A DNA stretch of 24,563 nucleotides from Branchiostoma floridae (lineage: Eukaryota; Chordata; Leptocardii; Amphioxiformes; Branchiostomatidae). This document shows positions 8,879-17,737 of the stretch, piece after piece. The notes beneath the pieces are model-generated. The model worked only from the letters and a program-made list of their open reading frames with translations. It was not told the origin of the DNA and ran no database searches. The position numbers and the translations under genes are program-made. Within the stretch, counting starts at the first letter, position 1, and each line of letters begins with the position of its first letter. The stretch covers positions 5,241,419 through 5,265,981 of the forward strand of contig NC_049986.1 of NCBI RefSeq assembly GCF_000003815.2, read 5' to 3'.

Positions 8879-9228
8879 CTTCATTGGGAGGCAAGACCAG
8901 CAAATATCACAACCATGATTGAATAATGAAGACATAGAAGTTGACATTGTCAACATGGATTCGAAGTTCCAAAATCAAACCTCACAAAGAAACTTTGAAT
9001 TTTGTTGGACGTTTAGGACAATTCTAATTGCCAACCACCTGCTAGGCTTGTAACAGGCTTTCCCAACCTAGAACCACAGCTGACGGCCAAGGTTTGAATC
9101 CCAGTTGTAGCCAGGAGACTGTACTTCTCGCCTCTTGTGTTTCATTTCTACTGATTTCCAGAATCATTGCTATTTCCCCATACCATAGTGATGTACAGCT
9201 GTTACTGTTTACATTACTACATTCTTAC
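8879..9228. other. Intron splitting Ig12, nothing recognised
   Basis: This 350-bp intron has no exon-like sequence and no repeat I could identify. Confidence 0.6.
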
Positions 9229-9345
9229 CTTCATGGTACCATGTGACAGTGGGAGCAGGCACACCAGTAACTTCACAGGACAGTAATGCAGGAAAGTTGA
9301 CCAAGGTGGTGATCGAGGCAGCCCCTGGTCCTATTGTTGGTGGCA
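9229..9345 (-). CDS. Ig12, first exon (strands A to C)
   Basis: This is a 117-nt exon, phase 1 to phase 1, with acceptor CTATTAG before TGCCACC and donor GAAG|GTAAGA. It reads VPPTIGPGAAS, then ALLSC and TGVPAPTVTWYHE, so it carries the first Cys and core Trp. It has no ATG and is too short for ATG-based ORF calling; it was found by translating the minus strand upstream of the second half. The intron falls in the C-C' turn, earlier than in any other split domain here. Confidence 0.85.
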
Positions 9346-9404
9346 CTAATAGAAGAAAGGACAAATAACAGTACAAATATCAGCTGCATTATTTGATATC
9401 AAAG

Positions 9405-9600
9405 TGGGACCGCGTAGCACAGTGGGTCCATGTTTGTCTCGAGACCGAGATCCATCTGCCGTGTTGCTAATCTTGTGCCCTTGGGACAACTGTCCTCACT
9501 TAACTCAGGTGAAAATGAGTGCCGTCCCTTGGATTGGACGTTAAATGGAGGTGTCTGGGGAGAGCCATACCCCGGGCACGTAAAAGAACTTGTTTCGATG
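9405..9600 (+). mobile_element. tRNA-derived SINE-like copy 1
   Basis: TAGCACAGTGG at 9415-9425 fits the RNA polymerase III A box (TRGYNNARNGG) exactly, and GACCGAGATCC about 23 bp downstream resembles a B box with one mismatch. The following region shares several blocks with the copy at 21772-22175, including GCCCTTGGGA, AGGTGAAAATGAGT, TAAATGGAGGT and GGGGAGAGCCATACCCC. After 9590 the copies diverge. The named family is uncertain. It lies in the intron between Ig11 and Ig12. Confidence 0.7.
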
Positions 9601-10143
9601 TGAGCGGATCAAGTATTCTGGCCAAAATGGGGTAGGGAATTTCCCGAGCAGCCTCGTAACCCCTGCTGTGCCTATTGAGTCAGTGAAGTCAAGCTTGCCT
9701 AAGCTTGATGTTTCTGACTTAGGGAGAAGAAATGCTGCTAGAGTTATCGCTATGGGCCACTCTTCATCTTCATGATGGTAACTTCAGGCCTTACAAACCT
9801 GATTTTAAAAAATCAAAAAATAATAATGTTCCCAGGGTTAGCCCTTGGCAATAGCCTATGGCTAGTTAGGCAGCCCTAGCTGTATGTAAACAGCTGAACA
9901 AATATTCAAACACAATATTGTTTAGTATACCTGGATGTCTAACCTTCATTAACGTAGCTGAACAAATAGATAAACTAATAATGTTCCTAAAGGAGGCTAT
10001 TTGGCTCAGGAAGTCAGCTCCGGTCATGAACAGAAATGAAGGGGGATGCAAACTGAGCCACATTTGGGACGGCATTCTTGCTGCTGCAGCGCCACCTACA
10101 TCCGCTATAAGTAGCAGTGAGAAGTAGATCCACTCATTCTAAC

Positions 10144-10200
10144 CCTGATCTAACATCGAAACGTTGGATGTGAGTACTATCCTGGTTGTGTTTTAAACTA
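10144..10200 (+). repeat. Solitary CTGAT...CGAAAC module
   Basis: CTGATCTAACATCGAAACG at 10144 is followed by TTGGATGTGAG and then CTGGTTGTGTTTTAAAC. Order and downstream GGTTGTGT resemble the arms of the foldback element at 695-1024 and the fragment at 12957. The hairpin is degraded. It lies in the intron between Ig11 and Ig12. Confidence 0.4.
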
Positions 10201-10308
10201 AAAGAACCTTACTATATACATCAATTTACATTTGTAAGTTATGCTGATAAACTATCTTAAAACTCTACCAAAAGCATAACATTCTTGGCAAAGGTAAAAA
10301 TCCCTTAC

Positions 10309-10584
10309 CATGAACAAACAGATTAATCCGTTGCTGGTCAGTGCCGACTTCATTCGAGGCCATGCATGTGTAGAGCCCCGCGTCCTGTACACTGGTGGAG
10401 GAGATCTGCACAGATCCTGAGGGAAGTATGCGATACCTGGCACTGTCCCTGTTGGTGAGGAAGACACCATCTTTGCGCCATGTGATGGTGGGAAGAGGGA
10501 CACCTTCTGCCTGGCAGGTCAGTAGTGCGGCTTCTCCTACTCCTACTGTCACTGAGGACTCATCACTTGTAATGACAGGTGGCA
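10309..10584 (-). CDS. Ig11, single-exon I-set domain
   Basis: This is a 276-nt exon, phase 1 to phase 1, with acceptor CCTTTTGCAG before TGCCACC and donor CATG|GTAAGG. It reads VPPVITSDES, then ALLTC, EGVPLPTITWRKDG, SGSVQISSTS, DAGLYTC and ASNEVGTDQQR, ending LFVHG. This is a textbook I-set domain. Confidence 0.9.
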
Positions 10585-10828
10585 CTGCAAAAGGTAACAA
10601 AACCAAAATAATTACAACATATACAATGCCATGTACATGTAAGTGCAGTAAATCTAAAGTAATGACAAACAACACCAACAGCTTCACCACGGACATACAT
10701 GTAGAAGTAAAAGGAACAAAACTGGAAACTGTTAACCAATTAAAAAATTACACTTAGAATGGCCCAGAGGCCATTAGAATATGCAAAAATATCATTCGAA
10801 AGGCAAAAAAAAAAACACTTAAAAAAAT

Positions 10829-10873
10829 TGTGTGTGAGTGTGTCTTAGTGTGTGTGTGTGCATGTGTGTGTAT
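10829..10873. repeat. TG/CA dinucleotide microsatellite
   Basis: The plus strand has an interrupted TG repeat of about 45 bp, 45 bp beyond the Ig10 donor. Confidence 0.9.
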
Positions 10874-10917
10874 CTGAGTGATGGCTGGATGCGTAAAATG
10901 TTTATGTACATACTGAC

Positions 10918-11184
10918 CATGCACTGAAACATTGAAGACCTTGGTGGTGTTTCCAGCTGGATTTGCTACCAGACATCTGTACAGCCCAGAGTCTTCCACT
11001 CTAGCATTCTCCAGCATGACAGTTTGCCCATCATTTAATGTGTTGGTGCGGATGTTCTGACTGTCCTTCTGCCAAGTTACGACAGGCGGCGGTGATCCCT
11101 CTGACCTGCAGTTGAGCTCCACACTCTCCCCTTCTATTATTGTGATATCCTTGGGTACATCTTTATCTTGTAACCTTGGTGGTA
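10918..11184 (-). CDS. Ig10, single-exon I-set domain
   Basis: This is a 267-nt exon, phase 1 to phase 1, with acceptor TGCCTACAG before TACCACCA and donor CATG|GTCAGT. It reads VPPRLQDKDV, then VELNC, EGSPPPVVTWQKDS, GQTVMLENA, DSGLYRC and VANPAGNTTKV, ending VSVHG. The G-strand region holds two overlapping-type sequons, NTT and NVS. A TG-rich microsatellite lies just beyond its donor. Confidence 0.9.
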
Positions 11185-11444
11185 CTGTAGGCATCAAGAA
11201 ACCATCATTTGTTTTCAAGAAACATATTGTAGAAGCTGACAGGTCAAAACACTTAAAGCAAAGTCTGGGGTTTGGGTCATTTTCTACATAGTAGAAGGTT
11301 TAACTGTTAATAGAATTATACAAATGTACTGTGAAAATCATAGATAGGTGGAATAGGATGGCCCGATATGCCTCAAAAGTTATGGGAGGCATTAAATCAT
11401 TGTATGTTTTTGTCATTTAACAGAAGTTGTCTAACATTCCCTAC

Positions 11445-11720
11445 CAAGAGAAGTCACGATAAAGTTCCTCTGGTTCTCTCCAACCACATTGCTGGCAATG
11501 CAGGTGTAGAGTCCACTGTCTGCCATCTGCACACTCAATATTCTCAGCTTGCGACCATTGCTGAGAACCCGTAACCTGGAAATCTGGGGTAAGGTCTGAC
11601 CATCCTTCAACCACAGTAGAGAGGGTGGTGGTGTGCCATCCGCCTCACACTGCAGGGTAACGGGGTTCCCCACCACAGTGCGCACTTCTGTTGATGCCGG
11701 GCCTTTGATTATTGGTACAA
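11445..11720 (-). CDS. Ig9, single-exon I-set domain
   Basis: This is a 276-nt exon, phase 1 to phase 1, with acceptor GGTTCTGCAG before TTGTACCA and donor CTTG|GTAGGG. It reads VPIIKGPAS, then VTLQC, DGTPPPSLLWLKDGQ, GRKLRILSVQ, DSGLYTC and ASNVVGENQR, ending VTSLG. All core residues are present. Confidence 0.9.
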
Positions 11721-11810
11721 CTGCAGAACCAAACAACCAAAGTACATGTAAATAATGTGGTCATTTGCTAATTTTCATCTATTCAAAAATATGAGAAAAC
11801 CATTCTCCTA

Positions 11811-11949
11811 CATCCAACGGCGCCAGCAAACCGCTTCTTGTCTGTACTCTGCTATCTCAACTGTCACCATCAGTTCCTGTGGGGGTCTGATGGTGATGGT
11901 TGAGATAGCAGAGTACAGACAAGAGGCGGCTTGCTGGCGCTGTTGGATG
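11811..11949. repeat. Long hairpin: 63-bp arms, 13-nt loop
   Basis: Arms 11811-11873 and 11887-11949 are inverted copies that match at about 58 of 63 positions; the differences I see are transitions. The loop is TTCCTGTGGGGGT. The arms contain CATCCAAC, GCGCCAGCAA and TCTTGTCTGTACTCTGCT. There is no coding capacity. It lies in the intron between Ig8 and Ig9, the one that starts with a GC donor. Confidence 0.85.
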
Positions 11950-12369
11950 TCTCTGTGTAGGAAAATGGAGAAAACTAAATTCACCATTGTAGAAATGACT
12001 CCCCCAGGTTATGCATCGATGAAGATGAAGATGACAAATCTCACTGTAACTACATATACATGTAAGTCTTGTTTCTACCCAAGTATATTTTGTTCCAACA
12101 TTGAACACAATCCCAGTGTTTAAACTGTGAGCACAGTATTACACCAGTATTACAATGTATGCACACTTCAGCTGTACATACTCCAGACCTTTTTAAGAAG
12201 GCCTTGATAACACTGTCTTTTCAAGATGGCAGTCTTAAGGTACCCAGCATTTGTTAGCAGATCATAGATACAAAGGGTCCAGATAACATTATGGCCATTG
12301 GCCAACAATAATCAATGGCATATAACTTGGAAGCTTATGTGCGATTGAATGTAGTGATAATTTCCTTGC

Positions 12370-12648
12370 CTTGAATCTGTACATTGAAGTTGTGGTCATC
12401 TTCTCCTGCAGCATTATTTGCAAAACATGTGTAACTGCCACTGTGTAACTTGAGGTCTGCAGCCAGGATTGTGAGAGTGTTGCCGAGGACCTGGACCCCT
12501 GGGGTGTCAGCTGTGATGAGCGATCCCTCCTTCAGCCAACTGATGGTGGGGGGAGGGTCTCCCGAGGCATTACATTGCAGCTGCAGTGGACTCCCCAACA
12601 GGGAAACCACATTTGTTGTTTCCTCGCTCATGACTATTTTGGGAGGAA
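12370..12648 (-). CDS. Ig8, single-exon I-set domain with a GC donor
   Basis: This is a 279-nt exon, phase 1 to phase 1, with acceptor CTCTCCCAG before TTCCTCCC. The domain reads VPPKIVMSEE, then LQLQC, SGDPPPTISWLKEG, GNTLTILAAD, HSGSYTC and ANNAAGEDDHN, ending VQIQG. The exon end matches AAG|GCAAGG, so the following intron uses a GC donor; no GT donor in the right place and phase is present nearby. NAS after the first Cys is a possible N-glycan site. Confidence 0.88.
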
Positions 12649-12956
12649 CTGGGAGAGGGAGACCCATGTGTTAGATGATGGTGCTCATTACAGAAAATTT
12701 ACTGCAGACTACATCATGACATTTGTATGAACAAGAACAATAATCAATTCAAGAAGACCAGAGAACTGGTCTCAAGCTGGTTGATAAGAACTTTTTTTTG
12801 TGTGCAGAAATAACATTTACAGTCTTCAATATATCAACCACCATCACAGATGAACTTTCGTGCAAATGACATAAACGCAGTTGACAATACTGCAAAGTTT
12901 GCTGATGTGCACTAACTCTACAGTGAGCTTTAAACTGATCAGCATCTAGAATTGCC

Positions 12957-13025
12957 CTGAGGAAGGTGACAGAAGGTCACCAAATGTTGGCCTGGAATTA
13001 AGTATTTGGTTGTGTACAAAGAATC
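12957..13025 (+). repeat. Solitary CTGAGGAA-hairpin-AAA module
   Basis: CTGAGGAA at 12957 is followed by GGTGAC-AGAAG-GTCACC, a paired stem, then AAATGTTGG, and downstream by TTGGTTGTGTACAAAG. Layout and the GGTTGTGT element match the arms of the foldback element at 695-1024, but the stem sequence is different and still pairs. It lies in the intron between Ig7 and Ig8. Confidence 0.55.
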
Positions 13026-13138
13026 TTGTTACAGACTTGTTTGAGATGGTGTAAATAATCTTAACTTGAAAGCTACACTAAAGCTTATTCTGTTTACTTT
13101 AACATTCTGTGCAGAATGTAATCATTGGATTTACATAC

Positions 13139-13417
13139 CCTGCACTGTGAGCCTGAAGGTTCTTTCCACTTGCCCAACAATGTTACTTGCAATGCATGTG
13201 AAGGTTCCTTGATGAGAGATCTGTACACTAGATACAGACAGTGTCTGACCCTGTCTGGTGAGGCGGATGTTCTCATCTTGGTTCACTGGTCTCTGATTGT
13301 GAAACCACCTGACTTGAGGTGTGGGAATGCCTTCAACTGGACAAGTGAGTTCCACGGGCCTGTTGACAACTGTTGTTACATCTTCACCAGATCCACTGAG
13401 ATCTATTGTAGGGGGTA
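13139..13417 (-). CDS. Ig7, single-exon I-set domain
   Basis: This is a 279-nt exon, phase 1 to phase 1, with acceptor CTTCTTCAG before TACCCC and donor CAGG|GTATGT. It reads VPPTIDLSGS, then VELTC, EGIPTPQVRWFHNQ, GQTLSVSSV, HQGTFTC and ASNIVGQVER, ending LTVQG. The usual Tyr before the second Cys is Phe here (TFTC). The acidic residue of the D-x-G motif is His, a mild departure from the consensus. Confidence 0.88.
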
Positions 13418-13530
13418 CTGAAGAAGCACAAAAAGGACATTAATAACAATATTAACAGTAATATTTGTGTCAAATGCATCCCTAAAAAGTTCAAGTCTTT
13501 TGATATCTGTGAACTTTCTTTGCCACTCAC

Positions 13531-13809
13531 CGAGCACTTTCACAAAATATTCCCGCTCATCGTCTCCAGCATTGTTCATGGCTGTACACAGATATGTGCC
13601 ACTGTCCTCAGGCTGGACTTGGACTACCTGCAGAGTGGTGCCCCCATTGAGAAGTTTCCATCTGTTTCTTTCAGCACCCTGGTGGCCGACTTTGGTCCAG
13701 GTGACCACTGGCTGAGGGTTCCCGCTGGCATCACACTGCAGTTCCACCATGTCACCAGCTATTGTGGTGATGTTTTCACGGATGTCTGCACCGGCAATCT
13801 GAGAAGGAA
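13531..13809 (-). CDS. Ig6, single-exon I-set domain
   Basis: This is a 279-nt exon, phase 1 to phase 1, with acceptor TCTGTACAG before TTCCTTCT and donor CTCG|GTGAGT. It reads VPSQIAGADI, then VELQC, SGNPQPVVTWTKVG, GGTTLQVVQV, DSGTYLC and AMNNAGDDERE, ending VKVLG. NIT near the A strand is a possible N-glycan site. Confidence 0.9.
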
Positions 13810-14334
13810 CTGTACAGAAAAACATTTAGTAAGCACTGACATCAGACATGGGAATGCTTCAGAGATTTGTAAGGTACCGTTGAAAAAATTAATTGGCTAA
13901 TTTTTCGTTTCACCTTAATCAATTGTTTATGAAAGTGTATATTCACAATTACCAGAATATGACTCATAGACAGCTTTTTTTCCCTTCTGTATTACATGTA
14001 CTACAGGCACCATTTCATGTTGTAGAAATGTGTCATTACTGTTACAGTATTGTTATTGTTTGTTTTTTAATATACGTCCAGGGCTGCCTGAAAAGCAGGT
14101 CTAAGTGTACTCTTGAGTGTACTCTCCTGGTTAAACAGTAAAGTGATTCAGAAGTGAAAGGAAGTGGAAAATGTCACGGGAACAAGAATAAATGGCCATC
14201 TTTAAGAGATGGTTGCTTTGAGAGGTGATTGCCCTAACAGGTTTCATTGTATTCAGAAAAATGTCTGTCCTGGATGCTCAACTTGCTACATGTACTTGAC
14301 ATAATGCCTCTAACTACAGCGTCATGAATATTAC
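13810..14334. other. Intron between Ig5 and Ig6, nothing recognised
   Basis: I found no Ig-like exon and no clear repeat on either strand in this 525-bp intron. Confidence 0.6.
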
Positions 14335-14613
14335 CATGAATAGTAACTCTGAAGTCCCTAGATGCCTGCCCTCCCTCGTTTGAAGCTGTACAAGTGTACA
14401 GGCCCTCATCATTCTGGATTGCAGTGTCGATGTTCAGCAGCTGTCCCCTGGACAGCAATGTCAGTCGTCCATCTGAGGACAGCAGAGCACCGTCTTTCCT
14501 CCACTGCACCGTGGGAGCAGGAACTCCATTGGAGATGCATTCCAGGGACAGGGATGTCCCAACTTGCACAATCATGGGACTAGGTGGCTCAAGCCCGGAG
14601 ATTTGAGGTTTCA
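14335..14613 (-). CDS. Ig5, single-exon I-set domain
   Basis: This is a 279-nt exon, phase 1 to phase 1. The acceptor is TTTTGGTAG before TGAAACC; the donor is CATG|GTAATA, which is weaker than its neighbours at the +5 position. The domain reads KPQISGLEPP, then LSLEC, NGVPAPTVQWRKDG, GQLLNIDTA, DEGLYTC and ASNEGGQASR, ending VTIHG. Confidence 0.88.
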
Positions 14614-14879
14614 CTACCAAAACAAGCATGTTGTAATGTAAATATGAGGGAGAACATAGTCAACATACTTTATATTACTTTCCTTAATCAGAATTGTAAT
14701 AGACCTACACAATGTGCATTTTATATTTCAATGACAAAAATCAATGCATTAAATCTAGTGAGTGCAGCTATCTTAGCATCTAATTAATTATTGGACCTTT
14801 AGTGTTGCAGTTGGATGCTAGAAATTAACTAGAAAGTCTTGAACATACGTGAAACTGAGGAATCGAGCACCACACTCAC

Positions 14880-14961
14880 CAATGACACTGATGTTGAAGA
14901 CTTTATGACTCTCCCCAGCTGAGTTCCTGGCAATGCATTTATAAATGGCAGTGTCACCAAC
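14880..14961 (-). CDS. Ig4, second exon (strands F and G)
   Basis: This is an 82-nt exon, phase 0 to phase 1, with acceptor TCTGGCAG before GTTGGT and donor ATTG|GTGAGT. It reads VGDTAIYKC, ARNSAGESHK and VFNISVIG. Joined to the preceding exon it restores the E-F-G part of the domain, with the second Cys eight residues after the junction. NIS is a possible N-glycan site. The length is identical to the second exon of Ig16. Confidence 0.85.
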
Positions 14962-15652
14962 CTGCCAGAGAAAGTGTTAGTATCAAATCTGACACCTTCT
15001 GGCTGACCCTGGCAATCAACAGACAAAATTACAGAGTATACAGTTTTATCAAATATTAAGTAATTGGTCATAGACATACTCAGTCTGATGATATACTTTG
15101 ACCATGAAAATAAGAATATGAAATCAAAGCAATATAAGACTAGAGTTCAGTTGCCTCATACATTCATGAAATATCTAGAGCTTTTGTAGATGTTATGCAA
15201 ATAACTTACACATTTACATAATCTATGCATGGTGATGTTCGTCATTGATTAACTTACACATGTCACAAGTAAGATCATTTATCATCAAGCAGTTCTGGCC
15301 ATTTTTGCTTTTAAATAATTATGCAAATTTGGTTCCTCAGTTGCATGTTTGGAGTCTGTTTATCATAAGTTACATGTGCTACATTTATTGAAGTCCAGTT
15401 GTGGAAAACAATGGAATAATATAATTTCCTGGCTCTACTTTTTATATCCTGCAACACTCGAAGTGCGCCTGTTTTGGTCTAGCATTTGAGCTATGTACAA
15501 ATGTAGCTACAAAATGATAACCAATGTTAGTAATTATGTTCCGATGATTTTGAAGAAAATATGTACGTTTTGCCCAGATGATATTGTAGCAGAATGTCAA
15601 CTTTACACCTGCACTGGTAAATAAGATCTGTCTTAAACTGTTTCAGTAACCA
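14962..15652. other. Start of the long intron splitting Ig4, no gene seen
   Basis: AT-rich sequence without exon-like or RNA-gene signal. The rest of this 2.2-kb intron holds the possible hAT-like segment, a CpG-rich patch and short direct repeats. Confidence 0.55.
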
Positions 15653-16260
15653 CAGGGCTCGTGACTGCGACTAGATTTGGTCGCAATGCGACCGTAATTT
15701 TAATAATGCGCCTATTCTTTAAATGATGGTCGCACGGCGCGCCAATAAAAAAATGAGCAACGCCCTTATTTCTCCCCGAAAACTTTGCTCAAAGTTCAAA
15801 ATTCAAAGATTCCGGCCTTCACCGAGCCGCCATTTTGATTCTAACTCAAGTCTCGCCCAAGTCGGTTACGGGAGCATGTAACTCACATCTCGCAAATCGC
15901 GAGAGTCGCACCCCATTGGCCATTTCGGCGTGACGTAGCTCGCCCGGGCGCCATTAATTGGCGGAATATCTGATATCCCCGCTGTGATCACGGGAAAAAT
16001 CACACAGGAACAATTCAAAAGCGTGTAACTTTGACGAAAACTCATCGAATGCCTAAAGTCCTTGGTGATAAGTACATGTATAGGATTCTTTTGGAGGTTT
16101 TTTTTGCTTGTTTGTCGGTGGAATGCGGGAAAAACAACAGCTAATGCGACGATGACAAACTGGGGAGGGGGGCTGTGTCGGCAATGAAGTCGTAGAAAAT
16201 GTTGAACCAAGGAGGTTAACCTCCTTGGTTGAACGGAGGTCGCGATTTTTTCACGGTTCC
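15650..16260. other. CpG-rich patch inside an intron
   Basis: Compared with the AT-rich surroundings this stretch has many CG dinucleotides (GCGCGCC, CTCGCAAATCGCGAGAG, GCCCGGGCGCC) and contains CGCCATTTTG, which resembles a YY1 site. It could be a transposon-borne promoter, since it occupies the left third of the possible hAT-like element. I see no convincing gene attached to it. Confidence 0.4.
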
Positions 16261-17005
16261 TTCAGATATTACTTTTGTTGCAGTCTTTATTTTCAAAAGA
16301 CTGATAAATAGATGTTGTTTGTTGGGGAAGATTCGATTGATTTGCCCTTCGAACACATCTTTTCTGCTAGATTTTTTCAACTGAAATAATGAATTGTTTG
16401 TACACAGATTTTTCTATATAAGTTAACAATGATGTTACAGGCTACAACTTTAGTACAAGTAAACCTCTAATTTTTCAGTGCATCTATTTTCAGCTATGTT
16501 CTTAACAAAGTAGAAGAGATACAAAAGAAATACAAGATGTACCTGACAGTCCTGGCTACACTTTCTCCTCTGTTGGTTTGCAGATTTTCTTGTAGACTTC
16601 TTTTATTTAGTTTGTTGTTGTTGTATATGTAACAGTCAAGTTTCACCTCTAGCAGTAAGGTTAATTTACTCTTCCTGATTGTGTAAATTTATGAAACATT
16701 ATAAAAATCATATATTGTAAGGAATCAGTGTTATATTACTTGAAAGTGATCTCATGTATTCTCTTGTTTCTTGTTTGGTCACTGGGTAATTATATATAAT
16801 ATATAACACCCCTGATTAATTCTTTAAGCCATACCCACCTCTAGTCAAAAACATTGATTATTGGAGTAATACTTTGTATGGCTTCAGACGTTTGCTTGTG
16901 CTCCCAACCTTTCATAGTGGTGCTCCTAACTTTTTGCTGATGCTCCTAAGTTTTAGGAGTTAGGAGCGCCATGCTCCTAGGTCAAAAAGTTAGTCTGGAG
17001 CCCTG
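15653..17005. mobile_element. Possible hAT-like element with CAGGGCTC ends
   Basis: CAGGGCTCGTGACT at 15653 and the reverse complement of CAGGGCTCCAGACT ending at 17005 face each other and would bound a 1353-bp element. The subterminal regions differ, with GCGACC repeats on the left and CTCCTAA repeats on the right, and the 8-bp flanks do not match. Two separate solo ends are therefore a real alternative. The interior has no transposase I can recognise. Confidence 0.4.
16205..16230. repeat. Perfect 26-bp palindrome
   Basis: AACCAAGGAGGTT is followed at once by its exact reverse complement, AACCTCCTTGGTT, with no spacer. Confidence 0.95.
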
Positions 17006-17053
17006 AACCATCATGGATACCTGTGAAATCCTTCTATGTGTGCACGTGTATTT

Positions 17054-17136
17054 CTGGGCCACTATCATACATACATTTGTATATATAATGGAGACAAAAA
17101 AGCAATGAATGTATTGCTGGGCCACTATCATACATA
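17054..17136. repeat. 20-bp direct repeat pair
   Basis: CTGGGCCACTATCATACATA occurs at 17054-17073 and again at 17117-17136, 63 bp apart, just beyond the donor of Ig4 exon 1. Confidence 0.9.
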
Positions 17137-17171
17137 ACGTTACGGAGAGAAGGAATTAATATCTTACTCAC

Positions 17172-17404
17172 TTTTACATTCCTGATGGTGATATAGTTGG
17201 ACACACTGCTCTGCCCACCACTGTCTAGGGTGGTCTCTACCTCAGTGGTTACTCTACTGTCCCCAACAGGCCAGGAACGGTCGTTCTTCAGCCAAACAAA
17301 AACTGGTGCAGGAACACCAGTGGCTTGGCAGGCTATAGAGACATCCTCACTCTCCAGTGGTGTCAGGGTTATCATGTTCTGATTATCTGGTATAGTGGGA
17401 GGAA
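17172..17404 (-). CDS. Ig4, first exon (strands A to E)
   Basis: This is a 233-nt exon that starts in phase 1 (acceptor CTGTTTCAG before TTCCTCCC) and ends in phase 0 (AAA|GTGAGT). It encodes VPPTIPDNQN, then VSIAC, TGVPAPVFVW and YITIRNVK. The stretch between the Trp and the E strand is about 15 residues longer than in the other domains and is rich in T, S, G and acidic residues (VTTEVETTLDSGGQ). The remaining strands are in the exon at 14880-14961, across an intron of about 2.2 kb. Confidence 0.85.
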
Positions 17405-17454
17405 CTGAAACAGAACAATGTAAGAATGTAAGTTCATCTGTGACGATAGTCAAC

Positions 17455-17737
17455 ATTATGTTATAATTTTAAGACCTTATTTGTGCACAAAATTAAGAGC
17501 TTGCCAACAAGCTTTCGATCAGTCCTCTGATCCCTCTCAAGTTGAAATGACCCCAAACCTAAGTCACACATCCGGAACGGAAGTGTGACGTCAGCAAGGG
17601 GTCGAAGGTGCTTGGCAGTCGGTATCGGCCCCCGTCTCGGTTTCAACTTGAGAAAGATCAGAGGACTGATCGAAAAAGCTTGTTGGTAAGTGCTTTATTT
17701 TGTGCACGGATATAAGGTCTTAAAATTGTAACATAAA
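17455..17737. mobile_element. Foldback element with TTGAG-hairpin-GAAA-hairpin modules
   Basis: Inverted arms of about 85-90 bp run from 17455 to about 17545 and from about 17645 to 17737, ending in TTTTAAGACCTTAT and its inverse. Each arm reads outward TTGAG, then the paired stem GATCAG-AGGA-CTGATC, then GAAA, then a second stem around TTGG. In the left arm the second stem is perfect (GCTTG-TTGG-CAAGC, plus positions 17499-17512). In the right arm it is kept by G-U wobbles. The 100-bp core contains a short hairpin (TCACACATCC/GGAAGTGTGA) and no ORF. Confidence 0.72.

Noticed and set aside
15866-16210. 114-codon minus-strand ORF in the CpG-rich patch
   Set aside because: No recognisable domain, and low-stop GC-rich sequence gives chance ORFs. 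I could not link it to a transposase.
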